The position numbers and the translations under genes are program-made. The notes under the pieces were generated by a model, which did not search any database, was not told the DNA's origin, and worked only from the letters and a program-made list of their open reading frames with translations. From the NCBI RefSeq assembly GCF_030413615.1, contig NZ_CP129236.1, forward strand, positions 1,720,001 to 1,784,000: a DNA stretch of 64,000 nt. Direction: 5' to 3'. The stretch is from Planococcus shixiaomingii (GTDB taxonomy: Bacteria; Bacillota; Bacilli; Bacillales_A; Planococcaceae). The number at the start of each line of letters is the position of its first letter. The first letter of the stretch is position 1. Below, one piece after another: positions 26,911-36,522 of this stretch.

Positions 26911-27465
26911 ATGTTGAAGAAATTGACTGTGTTGATGGCAAGTTTTCTATTGCTGGCGGCTTGCTCGAACGACGAAGCGGCACAAAGCAAAACAGAAGAG
27001 CCGAAAAAAGAAGAAGTGGCAGCCGAACAAAAAGAAATGACAGAGGAAGGGTTCATCACACAAGTGACCGAATCCCAAATTCTTGTTAATAATATTTATT
27101 TTACGATAAATGATAAAGTGGCTGTTGAATCGGCTGACGGTTCCAAAACAGCTGACAGCCAGATCAGCGATATCCGTACCGGCATGAAAGTAAGCGTCGA
27201 TTACAAAGGGCCGCTTGCTGAAAAATTCCCGATGGAAGGCGAAGCAGGAACGGTGACGATCTTAAAAGATGAAGAGTCAGTAAAGCACACAGAAGCGCTT
27301 CAGGCTTTTATCAAAGAAGAACAATTGTCGCGTCTTATCATGATGGGCCAGCCTGTTGTCCGTGATAACGAAATCGGTTTTTTGTTCAGCAATATGGAGA
27401 CCGGTGACTTCTCCGAAGTGCGTGTGGACCTTGATACGCATGAATACACGATTGATGGAAAGTAA
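26911..27465 (+). CDS. Lipoprotein of unknown function
   Basis: A 184-residue protein with a lipoprotein signal: MLKKLTVLMASFLLLAAC, then SND, so Cys18 would be lipidated. A Glu/Lys-rich linker (about 22-48) leads to an OB-like beta-rich segment (about 50-110: FITQVTESQILVNNIYFTI, MKVSVDYKGPLAE) and a C-terminal alpha/beta part. The first half recalls DUF3221 (YobA-like) proteins, but I would not name it. It is expected on the outer face of the membrane. It is monocistronic, with its own terminator. Confidence 0.8.
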   Translation: MLKKLTVLMASFLLLAACSNDEAAQSKTEEPKKEEVAAEQKEMTEEGFITQVTESQILVNNIYFTINDKVAVESADGSKTADSQISDIRTGMKVSVDYKGPLAEKFPMEGEAGTVTILKDEESVKHTEALQAFIKEEQLSRLIMMGQPVVRDNEIGFLFSNMETGDFSEVRVDLDTHEYTIDGK

Positions 27466-27489
27466 AAGCAGCTACCGCTGCTTTTTTTT
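27465..27489 (+). terminator. Terminator of the lipoprotein gene
   Basis: AAAAGCAGC/GCTGCTTTT stem with TACC loop and T run. Confidence 0.85.
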
Positions 27490-27513
27490 ATGCATTTTTT
27501 TGAGTAAATATCC

Positions 27514-27542
27514 TTGCACTTATTAAAATGCCATGATATTAT
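27514..27542 (+). promoter_or_regulatory. Sigma-A promoter of argGH
   Basis: -35 TTGCAC (27514-27519), 17-bp spacer, -10 TATTAT (27537-27542). Confidence 0.75.
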
Positions 27543-27563
27543 GTGTATATTCATTTCAATTAA

Positions 27564-27577
27564 TGCATAAAAATACA
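27564..27577. promoter_or_regulatory. ARG box (ArgR/AhrC operator)
   Basis: TGCATAAAAATACA matches TGNATWWWWATNCA exactly. It lies about 15-28 bases after the predicted transcription start of argG. A weaker half-matching copy starts at 27544. Confidence 0.78.
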
Positions 27578-27593
27578 CTGGAGGTTTTCATAC

Positions 27594-28817
27594 ATGAACA
27601 AAAAAATCGTATTGGCATATTCAGGCGGATTAGATACATCGGTGGCCATTCCATGGCTGAAAGCACAAGGCTATGACGTGGTTGCGGTCTGCCTCGATAT
27701 TGGAGAAGGAAAAGATTTGAACTTCATCAAACAAAAAGCGCTTCAAGTCGGAGCGGTGGAAAGCTATATGATCGACGCGAGAGAAGAATTTGCCAACGAA
27801 TACGCGCTTATTTCTATGCAGGCCCATACATTATATGAAGGAAAATACCCGCTTGTTTCCGCGTTATCGCGTCCGCTTATTTCGAAAAAATTAGTGGAAA
27901 TTGCTGAAGAGACCGGGTCAACGGCAGTTGCACACGGCTGTACCGGAAAAGGCAACGACCAAGTGCGTTTTGAAGTATCGATCAAATCGTTGAATCCAAA
28001 CCTGGAAGTAGTGGCGCCGGTCCGTGCATGGGCTTGGTCACGCGATGAAGAAATCGCTTATGCACTGGAGCATAATGTGCCGATCCCGGTCAATTTGGAC
28101 AGCCCGTTCTCTATCGACCAAAATTTATGGGGCCGTGCCAACGAATGCGGCGTTTTGGAAGATCCATGGGCAGCGCCGCCAGAAGAAGCATATGATGTGA
28201 CAGCGGCTTTGGAAAACACGCCGGACACGCCGGATATCGTGGAAATTGAATTTGTAAACGGCGTGCCGACTCAATTGAATGGCGTTTCTTATACTTTTGC
28301 GAAGTTGATTCTGGAGTTGAATGATATTGCCGGGAAACACGGCGTCGGAAGAATCGACCATGTCGAGAACCGCCTCGTCGGCATCAAATCACGTGAAATC
28401 TACGAAGCGCCGGCAGCAATGACGCTGATTGCGGCTCATAAAGAATTGGAAGACATCACATTGGTGAAAGAAATGGCGCATTTCAAGCCGGTCATCGAGA
28501 AAAAGCTGACGGAATTGATTTACGAGGGCTTATGGTTTTCGCCGCTGCGCATTGCACTCCAAGCGTTCCTGAAAGAAACGCAAGTGTATGTTAACGGCAC
28601 AGTGCGTGTGAAACTGTTCAAAGGCCACGCCATCATTGAAGGGCGTAAATCGCCAAACTCCCTGTACAGCGAGCAATTGGCTACTTACTCAACCGACGAT
28701 ACATTCAACCATTCATCTGCTGTCGGCTTTATCGAATTGTGGGGCCTTCCGACAGTGGTCAATTCGATGGTCAATAAAAAAGAAAAGGTTGCTGTTAAAG
28801 AACAGGTGAAATCATGA
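27594..28817 (+). CDS. argG: Argininosuccinate synthase
   Basis: A 407-residue ATP-dependent ligase joining citrulline and aspartate in arginine synthesis. It has the N-terminal PP-loop [17 protein letters not shown] (about 6-22), [14 protein letters not shown] (about 115-128, citrulline and aspartate site) and a full-length C-terminal oligomerisation helix. ATG 27594 follows TGGAGG. It overlaps argH by four bases (ATGA), so both are translated from one message, under the ARG box upstream. Confidence 0.96.
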   Translation: MNKKIVLAYSGGLDTSVAIPWLKAQGYDVVAVCLDIGEGKDLNFIKQKALQVGAVESYMIDAREEFANEYALISMQAHTLYEGKYPLVSALSRPLISKKLVEIAEETGSTAVAHGCTGKGNDQVRFEVSIKSLNPNLEVVAPVRAWAWSRDEEIAYALEHNVPIPVNLDSPFSIDQNLWGRANECGVLEDPWAAPPEEAYDVTAALENTPDTPDIVEIEFVNGVPTQLNGVSYTFAKLILELNDIAGKHGVGRIDHVENRLVGIKSREIYEAPAAMTLIAAHKELEDITLVKEMAHFKPVIEKKLTELIYEGLWFSPLRIALQAFLKETQVYVNGTVRVKLFKGHAIIEGRKSPNSLYSEQLATYSTDDTFNHSSAVGFIELWGLPTVVNSMVNKKEKVAVKEQVKS

Positions 28818-30190
28818 CGAAATTATGGGGAGGCCGCTTTCAAAAGTCGGCCGAACAATGGGTGGATGAATTCGGAGCGTCGATTTCTTTTGACCAGCAC
28901 TTGGTGATGGAAGATTTGGAAGGCAGCACGGCGCATGTAAAAATGCTGTCGGCTTGCCACATCCTGACGGAACAAGAAGCTGCGCTCATTTTGTCCGGCC
29001 TGGCAACGCTTAAAGAAAAAGCGAAAGCCGGCGGGCTCCAATTCAGCGTGGCAAACGAAGACATCCATCTGAATTTGGAAAAGCTGCTGATCGACGAAAT
29101 CGGCCCAGTCGGCGGCAAGCTCCATACCGCAAGAAGCCGCAACGATCAAGTAGCGACGGATATGCATTTGTATTTGAAAAACCGCGTGAAGGAAATTATT
29201 GAAGCGGTAGCCGCTTTCCAGGGGGCGATCGTTGAGCAAGCGGAAGCGCATGTGGAAACGATTGTTCCGGGCTACACGCACCTGCAGCGCGCACAGCCGA
29301 TTTCATTCGGCCATCATTTGCTGACGTATTTCTGGATGCTTGAGCGCGACAAAGCGCGCTTGGCGGAATCACTCAAACGCATCGATGTATCGCCGCTCGG
29401 CGCGGGGGCGATGTCCGGCACGACGTTCCCGATCGACCGCGAACTGGCCGCCAGTTTCCTCGGCTTTTCTGGCGTCTATGAAAATAGCCTGGACGCTGTC
29501 AGCGACCGCGACTTCATCGTCGAATTTTTGAGCAATGCGTCGATGCTGATGATGCATATGTCGCGCTTTGCCGAAGAAATCATTCTGTGGTCGAGCGAAG
29601 AATTCCGCTTTATCGAACTTGATGATGCCTTCTCTACGGGGTCAAGCATCATGCCGCAAAAGAAGAATCCGGATATGGCTGAACTGATTCGCGGCAAGAC
29701 GGGACGCGTCTACGGCAACCTGTTCGGTTTGCTGACAACGCTGAAAGGTTTGCCGCTCGCCTATAATAAGGACATGCAGGAAGACAAAGAAGGCATGTTC
29801 GATACAGTCCAAACACTCGCCGGCTCTTTGCCGATTTTTGAAGGCATGGTCCGGACAATGACGGTTCGCACCGACTCCATGGAAAAAGCGGTTCATTCGG
29901 ATTTCTCGAACGCTACGGAACTCGCCGATTATTTGGCCTCAAAAGGCATGCCATTCCGTGAAGCGCATGACGTTACTGGAAAGCTTGTCTTTACATGCAT
30001 ACAGCGAGGCTATTTCCTGAAGGACCTGCCGCTTGCAGATCTCCAGGAAGCAAGTCCGCTTATTGAAGAAGATATTTACGAAACTTTGATGCCGGCGACG
30101 GCGGTCAAGCGCCGCAATTCACTGGGCGGCACAGGTTTCGACCAAGTACGCAAACAACTCGGACTTGCCAAGCAACTTATCGGGCAGTAA
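28814..30190 (+). CDS. argH: Argininosuccinate lyase
   Basis: A 458-residue fumarase/aspartase-superfamily enzyme splitting argininosuccinate to arginine and fumarate. It has the superfamily signature [20 protein letters not shown] (about 277-296) with the catalytic Ser loop, the N-terminal [13 protein letters not shown] (about 106-118) and the His region [14 protein letters not shown] (about 152-165). Second gene of argGH; closed by the terminator at 30202. Confidence 0.96.
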   Translation: MTKLWGGRFQKSAEQWVDEFGASISFDQHLVMEDLEGSTAHVKMLSACHILTEQEAALILSGLATLKEKAKAGGLQFSVANEDIHLNLEKLLIDEIGPVGGKLHTARSRNDQVATDMHLYLKNRVKEIIEAVAAFQGAIVEQAEAHVETIVPGYTHLQRAQPISFGHHLLTYFWMLERDKARLAESLKRIDVSPLGAGAMSGTTFPIDRELAASFLGFSGVYENSLDAVSDRDFIVEFLSNASMLMMHMSRFAEEIILWSSEEFRFIELDDAFSTGSSIMPQKKNPDMAELIRGKTGRVYGNLFGLLTTLKGLPLAYNKDMQEDKEGMFDTVQTLAGSLPIFEGMVRTMTVRTDSMEKAVHSDFSNATELADYLASKGMPFREAHDVTGKLVFTCIQRGYFLKDLPLADLQEASPLIEEDIYETLMPATAVKRRNSLGGTGFDQVRKQLGLAKQLIGQ

Positions 30191-30201
30191 GTCCATTTTG
30201 A

Positions 30202-30239
30202 AGCCGGTTTTCCTCCCCCTTAGGAAAACCGGTTTTTTT
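30202..30239 (+). terminator. Terminator of argGH
   Basis: CCGGTTTTCCT/AGGAAAACCGG stem and seven T. Confidence 0.92.
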
Positions 30240-30345
30240 GCTGTTCACTTTTTGGGATCTGCCTTGCTGGCGGAAGTTGTTAACTTTTTCGAAACAGCCA
30301 GCTTTTATGGCTAAAGAATTTTTTTACAGGGTAAAGAGAGGAGAA

Positions 30346-30402
30346 AGCGATAGTGAGAAGCCCTCATACTAAATAGAAGGAAGGGCACACAGTCCTATCG
30401 CT
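30346..30402 (+). promoter_or_regulatory. Structured leader upstream of the PAP2 gene
   Basis: AGCGATAG (30346-30353) pairs with CTATCGCT (30395-30402), enclosing a second helix GCCCT/AGGGC (30360-30364 with 30382-30386). A further possible pairing lies nearer the gene (GCAGCC with later GGCAGC-type bases). It lies 86 bases before the start codon in a 250-base leader. It does not match any riboswitch consensus I can recall; it may be an uncharacterised cis element or chance structure. Confidence 0.4.
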
Positions 30403-30487
30403 GAAAAGTTGGTTGGCGCAGCCATTCAAAGCAAGTGGAAAAGAACTTGAAGCTGCTTTATGCTGCCGCAAAAGGAGTGTATGTACT

Positions 30488-31228
30488 ATGGAAGAAGAAA
30501 AAAAGAAAGCTGCTTTTCCCGCGTTATTGCTAATAATCGGTTTAGCGGTTGCAAGCTTTTTTATTTGGCTGTTTGCAGAGCTGGCGGAAGAACTGCTGGA
30601 AAATGAATTGAGAAAATTTGATGAAACAATCATTGGTTTTTTCAATTCCGTGGCAAATTCGACACTGGACATGTTTTTCCTTGTTATCACCGAATTGGGG
30701 TCTGTCCGGTTTTTGACGGCTTTGTCGGTCCTTACTCTTTTATTGCTTTGGTTCAAAGCTAAAGACAAGTGGGGAATTCTCTTTTTCGTTATTGCAGTAG
30801 GAGGAGGATCCCTTCTCACTTTACTATTGAAGAATCTTTACGACCGAAGGCGCCCTTCAATCAATGAATCAATTGATGCCGTCGGATATAGCTTCCCGAG
30901 CGGCCATTCGATGGGATCGCTTCTCTTTTATGGTTTTATCGGCTACTTTGCTGTACGAAGCAGACTGAAAAAAAGAGTGAAAGTGCTTATTCTCATTATA
31001 TTAGCCGTTTTAGTTGTGTTAATCGGAACCAGCCGGATTTACTTGGGAGCCCATTTTCCGAGTGACGTCATTGCTGGCTATATAGCTGGAACCATTTGGC
31101 TCATTCTTTGCCTGTTGGCGCTTGAATGGGCGCAGTGGCAAAGCGGCAGCCATGTGCGTCCGGTTCAAGTAATGCGGAGATTTTTAGTTTCCAGTTTTCA
31201 GTCAACAAAGAAGAGGATTCGGCGCTAG
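30488..31228 (+). CDS. PAP2-family membrane phosphatase
   Basis: A 246-residue membrane protein with about six hydrophobic helices and the complete phosphatase signature: KNLYDRRRPS (motif 1), PSGHSMGS (motif 2), SRIYLGAHFPSDV (motif 3). The family dephosphorylates lipid phosphates such as undecaprenyl pyrophosphate or phosphatidylglycerol phosphate at the outer leaflet; the substrate is not fixed. ATG 30488 has AAAGGAG ending near 30476. An in-frame TTG at 30413 is unlikely because the residues it would add are not membrane-like and fall in the structured leader. Confidence 0.88.
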   Translation: MEEEKKKAAFPALLLIIGLAVASFFIWLFAELAEELLENELRKFDETIIGFFNSVANSTLDMFFLVITELGSVRFLTALSVLTLLLLWFKAKDKWGILFFVIAVGGGSLLTLLLKNLYDRRRPSINESIDAVGYSFPSGHSMGSLLFYGFIGYFAVRSRLKKRVKVLILIILAVLVVLIGTSRIYLGAHFPSDVIAGYIAGTIWLILCLLALEWAQWQSGSHVRPVQVMRRFLVSSFQSTKKRIRR

Positions 31229-31317
31229 CTGGCAACCAGAAAGAACAGGAAAAGTGATATGGCCCACAACAAGGCTGAAAAATTCAAGGCTATTATCTTT
31301 AATCGCCGCTTTTTCAT
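31225..31317 (-). CDS. Possible 30-aa membrane peptide
   Basis: On the minus strand ATG 31317 opens a frame for MKKRRLKIIALNFSALLW followed by a hydrophobic end SLFLFFLVAS. A basic start plus one membrane helix is peptide-like, but the RBS (AAGGT at 5 bases) is weak. It lies just downstream of a bidirectional terminator with no evident promoter, and it overlaps the PAP2 stop by four bases. It may be chance. Confidence 0.3.
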   Translation of the reverse strand: MKKRRLKIIALNFSALLWAISLFLFFLVAS

Positions 31318-31339
31318 GGGGACCTTGGATGCCCTAAAA

Positions 31340-31377
31340 AAGCCGGATGCTCGCTTGAACAAGCATCCGGTTTTTTT
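31340..31377. terminator. Terminator between PAP2 gene and yqjW
   Basis: CCGGATGCT/AGCATCCGG stem with A run before and seven T after, so it can work in both directions. The rest of the 345-base gap holds only the LexA box near its right end. Confidence 0.88.
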
Positions 31378-31520
31378 GTGCTGAAAAAATGCGCATTTTT
31401 GCCTCATTAATTTATAAAGTTCTTGGGTTCGTTGCGGGAACGCAGCTTTTGTATTAGAAATCCGCCCTTTTGTTGAAAACCCGTAGGTGTTTAAGTTGTT
31501 GCGTAAGCGGCTATTGAATA

Positions 31521-31534
31521 AGAACGGGTGTTCG
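31521..31534. promoter_or_regulatory. LexA (SOS) box upstream of yqjW
   Basis: AGAACGGGTGTTCG matches the consensus CGAACRNRYGTTYG at every position but the first. It lies between a -35-like TTGAAT (31514) and -10-like TATATC (about 31535). Confidence 0.8.
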
Positions 31535-31573
31535 TATATCCTTATGTAAGACAACGGTTAAGGGGGAAGCGTT

Positions 31574-32857
31574 ATGTATGAAGGATTGGAAAAGCGGCCC
31601 ATTATCTGTTTGGATATGCGCAGTTTTTATGCGAGCTGCGCGGCGATTGACTTGGGGCTTGACCCGCTGGAAGCTTGCATTGCGGTGATCGGCAACCAGG
31701 AACAAAAAGGAAGCGTGGTGTTGGCTGCCTCGCCGGTACTGAAGAAAGAGTTTGGCGTCCGGACGGGCACACGGCTTTTTGAGATTCCGGATGATCCGCG
31801 CATATTGAAAATCGAACCGAAAATGGATTTTTTCATGAAGGTGTCGATAGAAATCACGCGGCTCTTGAGAGAGTATGTGCCGGCTGAAGCGATTCACGTC
31901 TACAGCATCGATGAAAGTTTTGTCGATTTGAGCGGCACGGAGAAAATCTGGGGGACGCCAAAAGCGATCATTTCGCATCTGCAAGATGACATTGTCCGGC
32001 AATTCTCGCTTCCTTCAGCAATCGGATTGGGGCCGAATATGCTGCTGGCTAAACTGGCGCTCGATTTGGATGCCAAGAAAACCGGATTTGCTGAGTGGAA
32101 GTACAGCGACGTACCGGAGAAATTGTGGCCGGTGGCGCCGCTCAGCAAAATGTGGGGCATTGGCTCGCGCCTGGAAAAAAGCTTGAACAGCATGGGCATT
32201 TTTTCAGTCGGCGATTTGGCGAAAAGTGAGTTGTCCCGCTTGGAAGATACGTTTGGCATCCTTGGCAACCAGCTGTACCATCACGCATGGGGCATCGATT
32301 TATCCAAACTTGGCCCGGCGCTTGCCGGAGAAGGGCAGGAAAGCTTCGGCAAAGGACAGATTCTTTACCGGGATTACACCACAGCTGCGGACATCCTGAC
32401 GGTGCTCCTCGAAATGGCGGAAGACGTGGCAAGACGCGCGCGCGTCGCCGAAAAAGCGGGGCGTACGATATCGCTGTCGGTCGGCTACAGCATGCATGCA
32501 TTCGGCGGCGGATTTCACCGGTCGCAGACAATCCAGGAAGCGACGAACGACACCATGAAAATCCATGCGGCCTGCAAAAGGCTCCTTGCAGAATTTTATG
32601 ATGGCCGCCCTGCGAGAAGATTGGCCATCTCTTTGTCGAATCTGGAAGAAGAAACGAGTATGCAGCTTAGTTTGTTTGAGCAGCGCAAATGGCAAACCCG
32701 CAAGCTCGGCGCTGCGATGGACGCCATGCGTGAAAAGTATGGGCCGACTGCTGTGCTCCGTGCCGTTTCCTATACAGAAGCTGGAACAGCCCGTGAACGT
32801 GCCGATTTGATTGGCGGTCATCGGTCAGGCAAAGCGAAGCCTCCGCCAGAAGTCTGA
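31574..32857 (+). CDS. yqjW: Y-family DNA polymerase, UvrX/YqjW type
   Basis: A 427-residue UmuC-like translesion polymerase, distinct from DinB at 20939. Palm motifs are LDMRSFYASCAAIDLGLDP (about 14-32) and SIDESFVDLSG. The little finger is complete and a beta-clamp motif QLSLF lies at about 364-368. It starts at ATG 31574 after AAGGGGGAAG and sits behind a LexA box, so it is expected to be induced by DNA damage. It corresponds to PolY2/YqjW of B. subtilis. Confidence 0.92.
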   Translation: MYEGLEKRPIICLDMRSFYASCAAIDLGLDPLEACIAVIGNQEQKGSVVLAASPVLKKEFGVRTGTRLFEIPDDPRILKIEPKMDFFMKVSIEITRLLREYVPAEAIHVYSIDESFVDLSGTEKIWGTPKAIISHLQDDIVRQFSLPSAIGLGPNMLLAKLALDLDAKKTGFAEWKYSDVPEKLWPVAPLSKMWGIGSRLEKSLNSMGIFSVGDLAKSELSRLEDTFGILGNQLYHHAWGIDLSKLGPALAGEGQESFGKGQILYRDYTTAADILTVLLEMAEDVARRARVAEKAGRTISLSVGYSMHAFGGGFHRSQTIQEATNDTMKIHAACKRLLAEFYDGRPARRLAISLSNLEEETSMQLSLFEQRKWQTRKLGAAMDAMREKYGPTAVLRAVSYTEAGTARERADLIGGHRSGKAKPPPEV

Positions 32858-32954
32858 TTTATTTCAACCTTCGAACTATTTTCTTTTTTCATAGAACAAT
32901 GTTTGGTAAAATAAAACAGGTTAAGTACATACAATATAGCAAGGGGAAAAAATC

Positions 32955-34709
32955 ATGCGCGTATTTTTGGAATTGGGTTGGTTTTTTAAAGAAAGGAAAA
33001 TGCATTACTCAATTGGCGTAATAATGTTGCTGATGGTGGCGTTTTTAGGCGTGCTGCCGCCGCGCATCATCGGGTTCGTCGTCGATGAAATCAGCCGCGG
33101 TTCATTGACCCCTGCTTTTTTGCTGAAGTGGATTGGTATCTTGGCTGCCGCTGCGGTCGCCATGTATATTCTCCGCTATGCATGGCGGCAGATGATTTTC
33201 GGTTCATCAGTACTGCTGGCGCGCAATCTGCGAAAACAGTTATTCAATCACTTCACGCGGATGTCTCCGGCTTTTTATCAGAAGCGCCGGGTCGGTGATT
33301 TGATGGCACATGCAACGAACGATTTGCAGGCTGTGCAGCAAACTGCGGGACCGGGTGTTTTGACGCTGGTGGATTCGTTTGCGACCGGCGGCTTTGTCAT
33401 TGCGGCGATGGCATTCACGATCAACTGGAAACTGACATTGATCGTGCTGCTGCCGATGCCGCTCATGGCGTATATGACCAATTATTACGGCAAGCTGCTG
33501 CACGAGCGATTCCACAGAGCCCAGGAAGCATTCTCCGGCTTGAACGACAAAACGCAGGAAAGCATTTCCGGTATGAAAGTCATCAAGACATTTGGCCAGG
33601 AACAGGAAGACATCAATGATTTTGAGAGGTTGTCCGGTGAAGTGGTGGAAGAGAATATTCGCGTTGCGCGTGTCGATTCGCTGTTTGATCCAACGATTTC
33701 CGCCATTATCGGCGTCTGTTATTTCCTGACGATCGGTTTCGGTTCATATTTTGTCAGACAAGGCGAAATGACCATTGGTGATTTGGTGGCATTCACGGCC
33801 TATTTAGGCTTGTTGGTGTGGCCGATGCTCGCTTTTGGCTGGCTGTTCAATATCGTTGAACGCGGACGGGCTTCTTATGACCGCATCCGTGCGCTCTTGG
33901 CACAGCCGGTGGATATTGATGACCGGGAAAATGCCCTCGACAAACGGCCTGAAGGAAATCTGGTCTTTTCTGTGGAGAAATTCAAGTTCCCGGACGATGA
34001 CCGTGCAGCGCTCGAGGATGTTTATTTTGTTTTGAAGCAAGGAGAAACGCTCGGCATCGCCGGGAAAACCGGTTCAGGAAAATCGGCCATCCTGCGCCTT
34101 TTGATGCGCGAGTTTGACAATTACGAAGGCGAAATTACATTCGGCAATGTGTCGATTCAGGATTATAAAAAACAGCGCCTGCGGGAAGCGATCGGCTATG
34201 TGCCGCAAGACCATTTCCTGTTTTCCACAACGGTAGCAGGGAATATCGCATTCGCTCGCCCGGATGCCACGATGGAAGAAGTGGTGCAAGCCGCGAAAAT
34301 GGCTCATATCCATGAAGACATTTTAAACTTTACTGACGGCTATAACACCGTTGTCGGCGAGCGCGGCGTGTCGCTGTCCGGCGGCCAGAAGCAGCGTATT
34401 TCGATCGCCCGGGCGCTGATGATGAAGCCGGAACTGCTGATTTTGGACGATTCCTTATCGGCGGTCGATGCTAAAACAGAAGAAGCGATTTTGGGTTCGC
34501 TGAAAAAAACCCGGACCGGCGAAACGACCATCATCACATCGCACCGCCTCAGCGCCATCCAGCATGCTCACCAAATTCTTGTTATGCATGAAGGCACGGT
34601 TGCGGAAATCGGTACACATGAAGCGTTACTCGAGAAAAAAGGGCGATATTATGAGATGTATCAACTGCAGCAACTCGAAGCGCTTGTCGAGCAAGGAGGC
34701 GAAGCGTAA
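32955..34709 (+). CDS. bmrC: ABC exporter half-transporter, BmrC/YheI-like
   Basis: A 584-residue fusion of a six-helix exporter domain (about 1-310) and an ATPase domain (about 340-580). Walker A is GKTGSGKS (about 370) and the signature LSGGQKQRI is canonical (about 474). The Walker B end reads LILDDSLSA, with Asp where the catalytic Glu normally sits. Together with the next gene this makes a heterodimeric multidrug exporter with one degenerate ATP site, the known design of BmrCD/LmrCD. Its stop overlaps the bmrD start (TAATG). I saw no bmrB-like leader peptide upstream. Confidence 0.9.
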   Translation: MRVFLELGWFFKERKMHYSIGVIMLLMVAFLGVLPPRIIGFVVDEISRGSLTPAFLLKWIGILAAAAVAMYILRYAWRQMIFGSSVLLARNLRKQLFNHFTRMSPAFYQKRRVGDLMAHATNDLQAVQQTAGPGVLTLVDSFATGGFVIAAMAFTINWKLTLIVLLPMPLMAYMTNYYGKLLHERFHRAQEAFSGLNDKTQESISGMKVIKTFGQEQEDINDFERLSGEVVEENIRVARVDSLFDPTISAIIGVCYFLTIGFGSYFVRQGEMTIGDLVAFTAYLGLLVWPMLAFGWLFNIVERGRASYDRIRALLAQPVDIDDRENALDKRPEGNLVFSVEKFKFPDDDRAALEDVYFVLKQGETLGIAGKTGSGKSAILRLLMREFDNYEGEITFGNVSIQDYKKQRLREAIGYVPQDHFLFSTTVAGNIAFARPDATMEEVVQAAKMAHIHEDILNFTDGYNTVVGERGVSLSGGQKQRISIARALMMKPELLILDDSLSAVDAKTEEAILGSLKKTRTGETTIITSHRLSAIQHAHQILVMHEGTVAEIGTHEALLEKKGRYYEMYQLQQLEALVEQGGEA

Positions 34710-36478
34710 TGGAACAACCAGACACTCTGACCGGCAAAGCCCAATGGCTGGTATTTAAACGGCTGCTGCGCTATTTGGGGCCGCATAAGAAAATGGTGTT
34801 TTTGGCGCTCGGTTTACTGGCGCTGACTGTGCTCGGGGATGTGCTCGGCCCGTTGCTCATCAAGACGTTCATCGACGATTACTTGACGCCGGGGACGTTT
34901 CCGACAGGCCCGGTAGTCGGCCTTGCGCTCGGCTACTTGTTCATCCAGGTGAGCAATGTCATCATCAGCTATTTTCAATTGTTGAAGTTCCAGGAAGCTG
35001 CGCTCAAAATCATTCAGCAGCTACGCATCGACGTGTTTACGAAAGTGCAGAATCTTGGCATGCGCTATTTTGATAAAACACCTGCCGGCAGCATGGTTTC
35101 GCGCGTCACCAACGACACCGAAGCCATCAAAGAAATGTTCGTCAGCGTCTTGATCGGGTTTATTCAAAGTGCGTTTTTGATCGTCGGCGTCTATATCGCG
35201 ATGTTCTTCTTGAATGCCCGACTGGCGCTCATGACGTTGGTATTGCTGCCATTGTTGTTCGGCATCATGTATATGTACCGCAAATACAGCTCGGTCTTTT
35301 ACCAGGACTTGCGGGAGCGGCTCGGCCAGCTGAACGCTAAATTATCCGAATCGGTCCAAGGCATGGGCATGATCCAGGCGTTCGGCCAGGAACAGCGGCT
35401 GCAGGATGAATTCAATGAAATCAACGACAAGCACTGGGCGGCGGGCCAGCGCAACATCAAATTGGACGGCTTATTGCTGCGGCCGGCGATTGATATCGTC
35501 TATGCGCTCGCCTTGATTATGCTGCTCAGTTATTTCGGGGTCACGTCGTTTTCGAATACGGTGGAAGTCGGTGTCATTTATGCGTTTGTCACGTACATCG
35601 ACCGCTTTTTCGAACCGATCGGCCAAGTGATGCAGCGGCTGTCGATTTTCCAGCAGGCGATTGTCGCCGCTTCACGCGTCTTTGCGCTGCTTGATGAAGA
35701 AGATATGGCGCCGCATCAGGAAAACGCTCTTGGCGGCATCACTTCCGGAAAAATCGAATTCCGCAATGTGACGTTTTCGTATGACGGCAAAACCGAAGTT
35801 TTAAAGAACATTTCGTTCACCGCCGAACCAGGACAGACAGTGGCTCTAGTCGGGCATACCGGCAGCGGCAAAAGCTCCATCATCAATTTGCTTATGCGTT
35901 TTTATGAATTTACGGACGGCGAAATATTAATCGATGGCAAGTCGGTAAAAGAGTATAGCGCCCAAGAACTGCGGTCGAAAATGGGGCTTGTTTTGCAGGA
36001 TCCTTTCCTGTTTTACGGAACGATCGACTCAAACATCCGCTTGCACAATAAGTCCATGACAGATGAGCATGTCCGGGCGGCTGCTGAATTTGTCCAGGCA
36101 GACCGCTTTATTGAACAGTTGCCGGATGCATATGGACAAGCGGTCACCGAACGCGGTTCGACGTTCTCGAGCGGACAGCGCCAGCTTGTGGCGTTCGCCC
36201 GGACGATGGCAACCGATCCCAAAATACTGGTGCTGGACGAAGCGACCGCGAACATCGACACGGAAACGGAAGTGGCGATCCAATCGAGCCTCGAAAAGAT
36301 GCGGCGCGGCCGTACGACAATCGCCATCGCTCACCGCCTGAGCACCATCCAGGACGCCGAACTGATTTTGGTCCTGCATCACGGTGAAATTTTCGAGCGG
36401 GGAACGCATCAACAACTGCTCGCGAAACGCGGGCTGTACCACAAAATGTATTTGCTGCAAAACGGCATAGTAGAGTAA
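34709..36478 (+). CDS. bmrD: ABC exporter half-transporter, BmrD/YheH-like
   Basis: A 589-residue partner of BmrC with a longer N-terminal region, six membrane helices and an ATPase domain. Walker A is GHTGSGKS (about 381) and the catalytic Glu is present in LVLDEATAN (about 510). The signature is degenerate, FSSGQRQL, in place of LSGGQ (about 487). The defects of the two chains are complementary: BmrC lacks the catalytic Glu and BmrD has the altered signature, so both fall in the same composite site and one consensus site remains. Substrates are likely hydrophobic drugs. Confidence 0.9.
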   Translation: MEQPDTLTGKAQWLVFKRLLRYLGPHKKMVFLALGLLALTVLGDVLGPLLIKTFIDDYLTPGTFPTGPVVGLALGYLFIQVSNVIISYFQLLKFQEAALKIIQQLRIDVFTKVQNLGMRYFDKTPAGSMVSRVTNDTEAIKEMFVSVLIGFIQSAFLIVGVYIAMFFLNARLALMTLVLLPLLFGIMYMYRKYSSVFYQDLRERLGQLNAKLSESVQGMGMIQAFGQEQRLQDEFNEINDKHWAAGQRNIKLDGLLLRPAIDIVYALALIMLLSYFGVTSFSNTVEVGVIYAFVTYIDRFFEPIGQVMQRLSIFQQAIVAASRVFALLDEEDMAPHQENALGGITSGKIEFRNVTFSYDGKTEVLKNISFTAEPGQTVALVGHTGSGKSSIINLLMRFYEFTDGEILIDGKSVKEYSAQELRSKMGLVLQDPFLFYGTIDSNIRLHNKSMTDEHVRAAAEFVQADRFIEQLPDAYGQAVTERGSTFSSGQRQLVAFARTMATDPKILVLDEATANIDTETEVAIQSSLEKMRRGRTTIAIAHRLSTIQDAELILVLHHGEIFERGTHQQLLAKRGLYHKMYLLQNGIVE

Positions 36479-36480
36479 AG

Positions 36481-36508
36481 AGGGGGCGGCTGCGGCCGTC
36501 CTTTTTTT
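36481..36508 (+). terminator. Terminator of bmrCD
   Basis: GGGCGGC/GCCGTCC stem (one G-T pair) followed by seven T. Confidence 0.85.
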
Positions 36509-36522
36509 GTGGCGTTTTAGTG

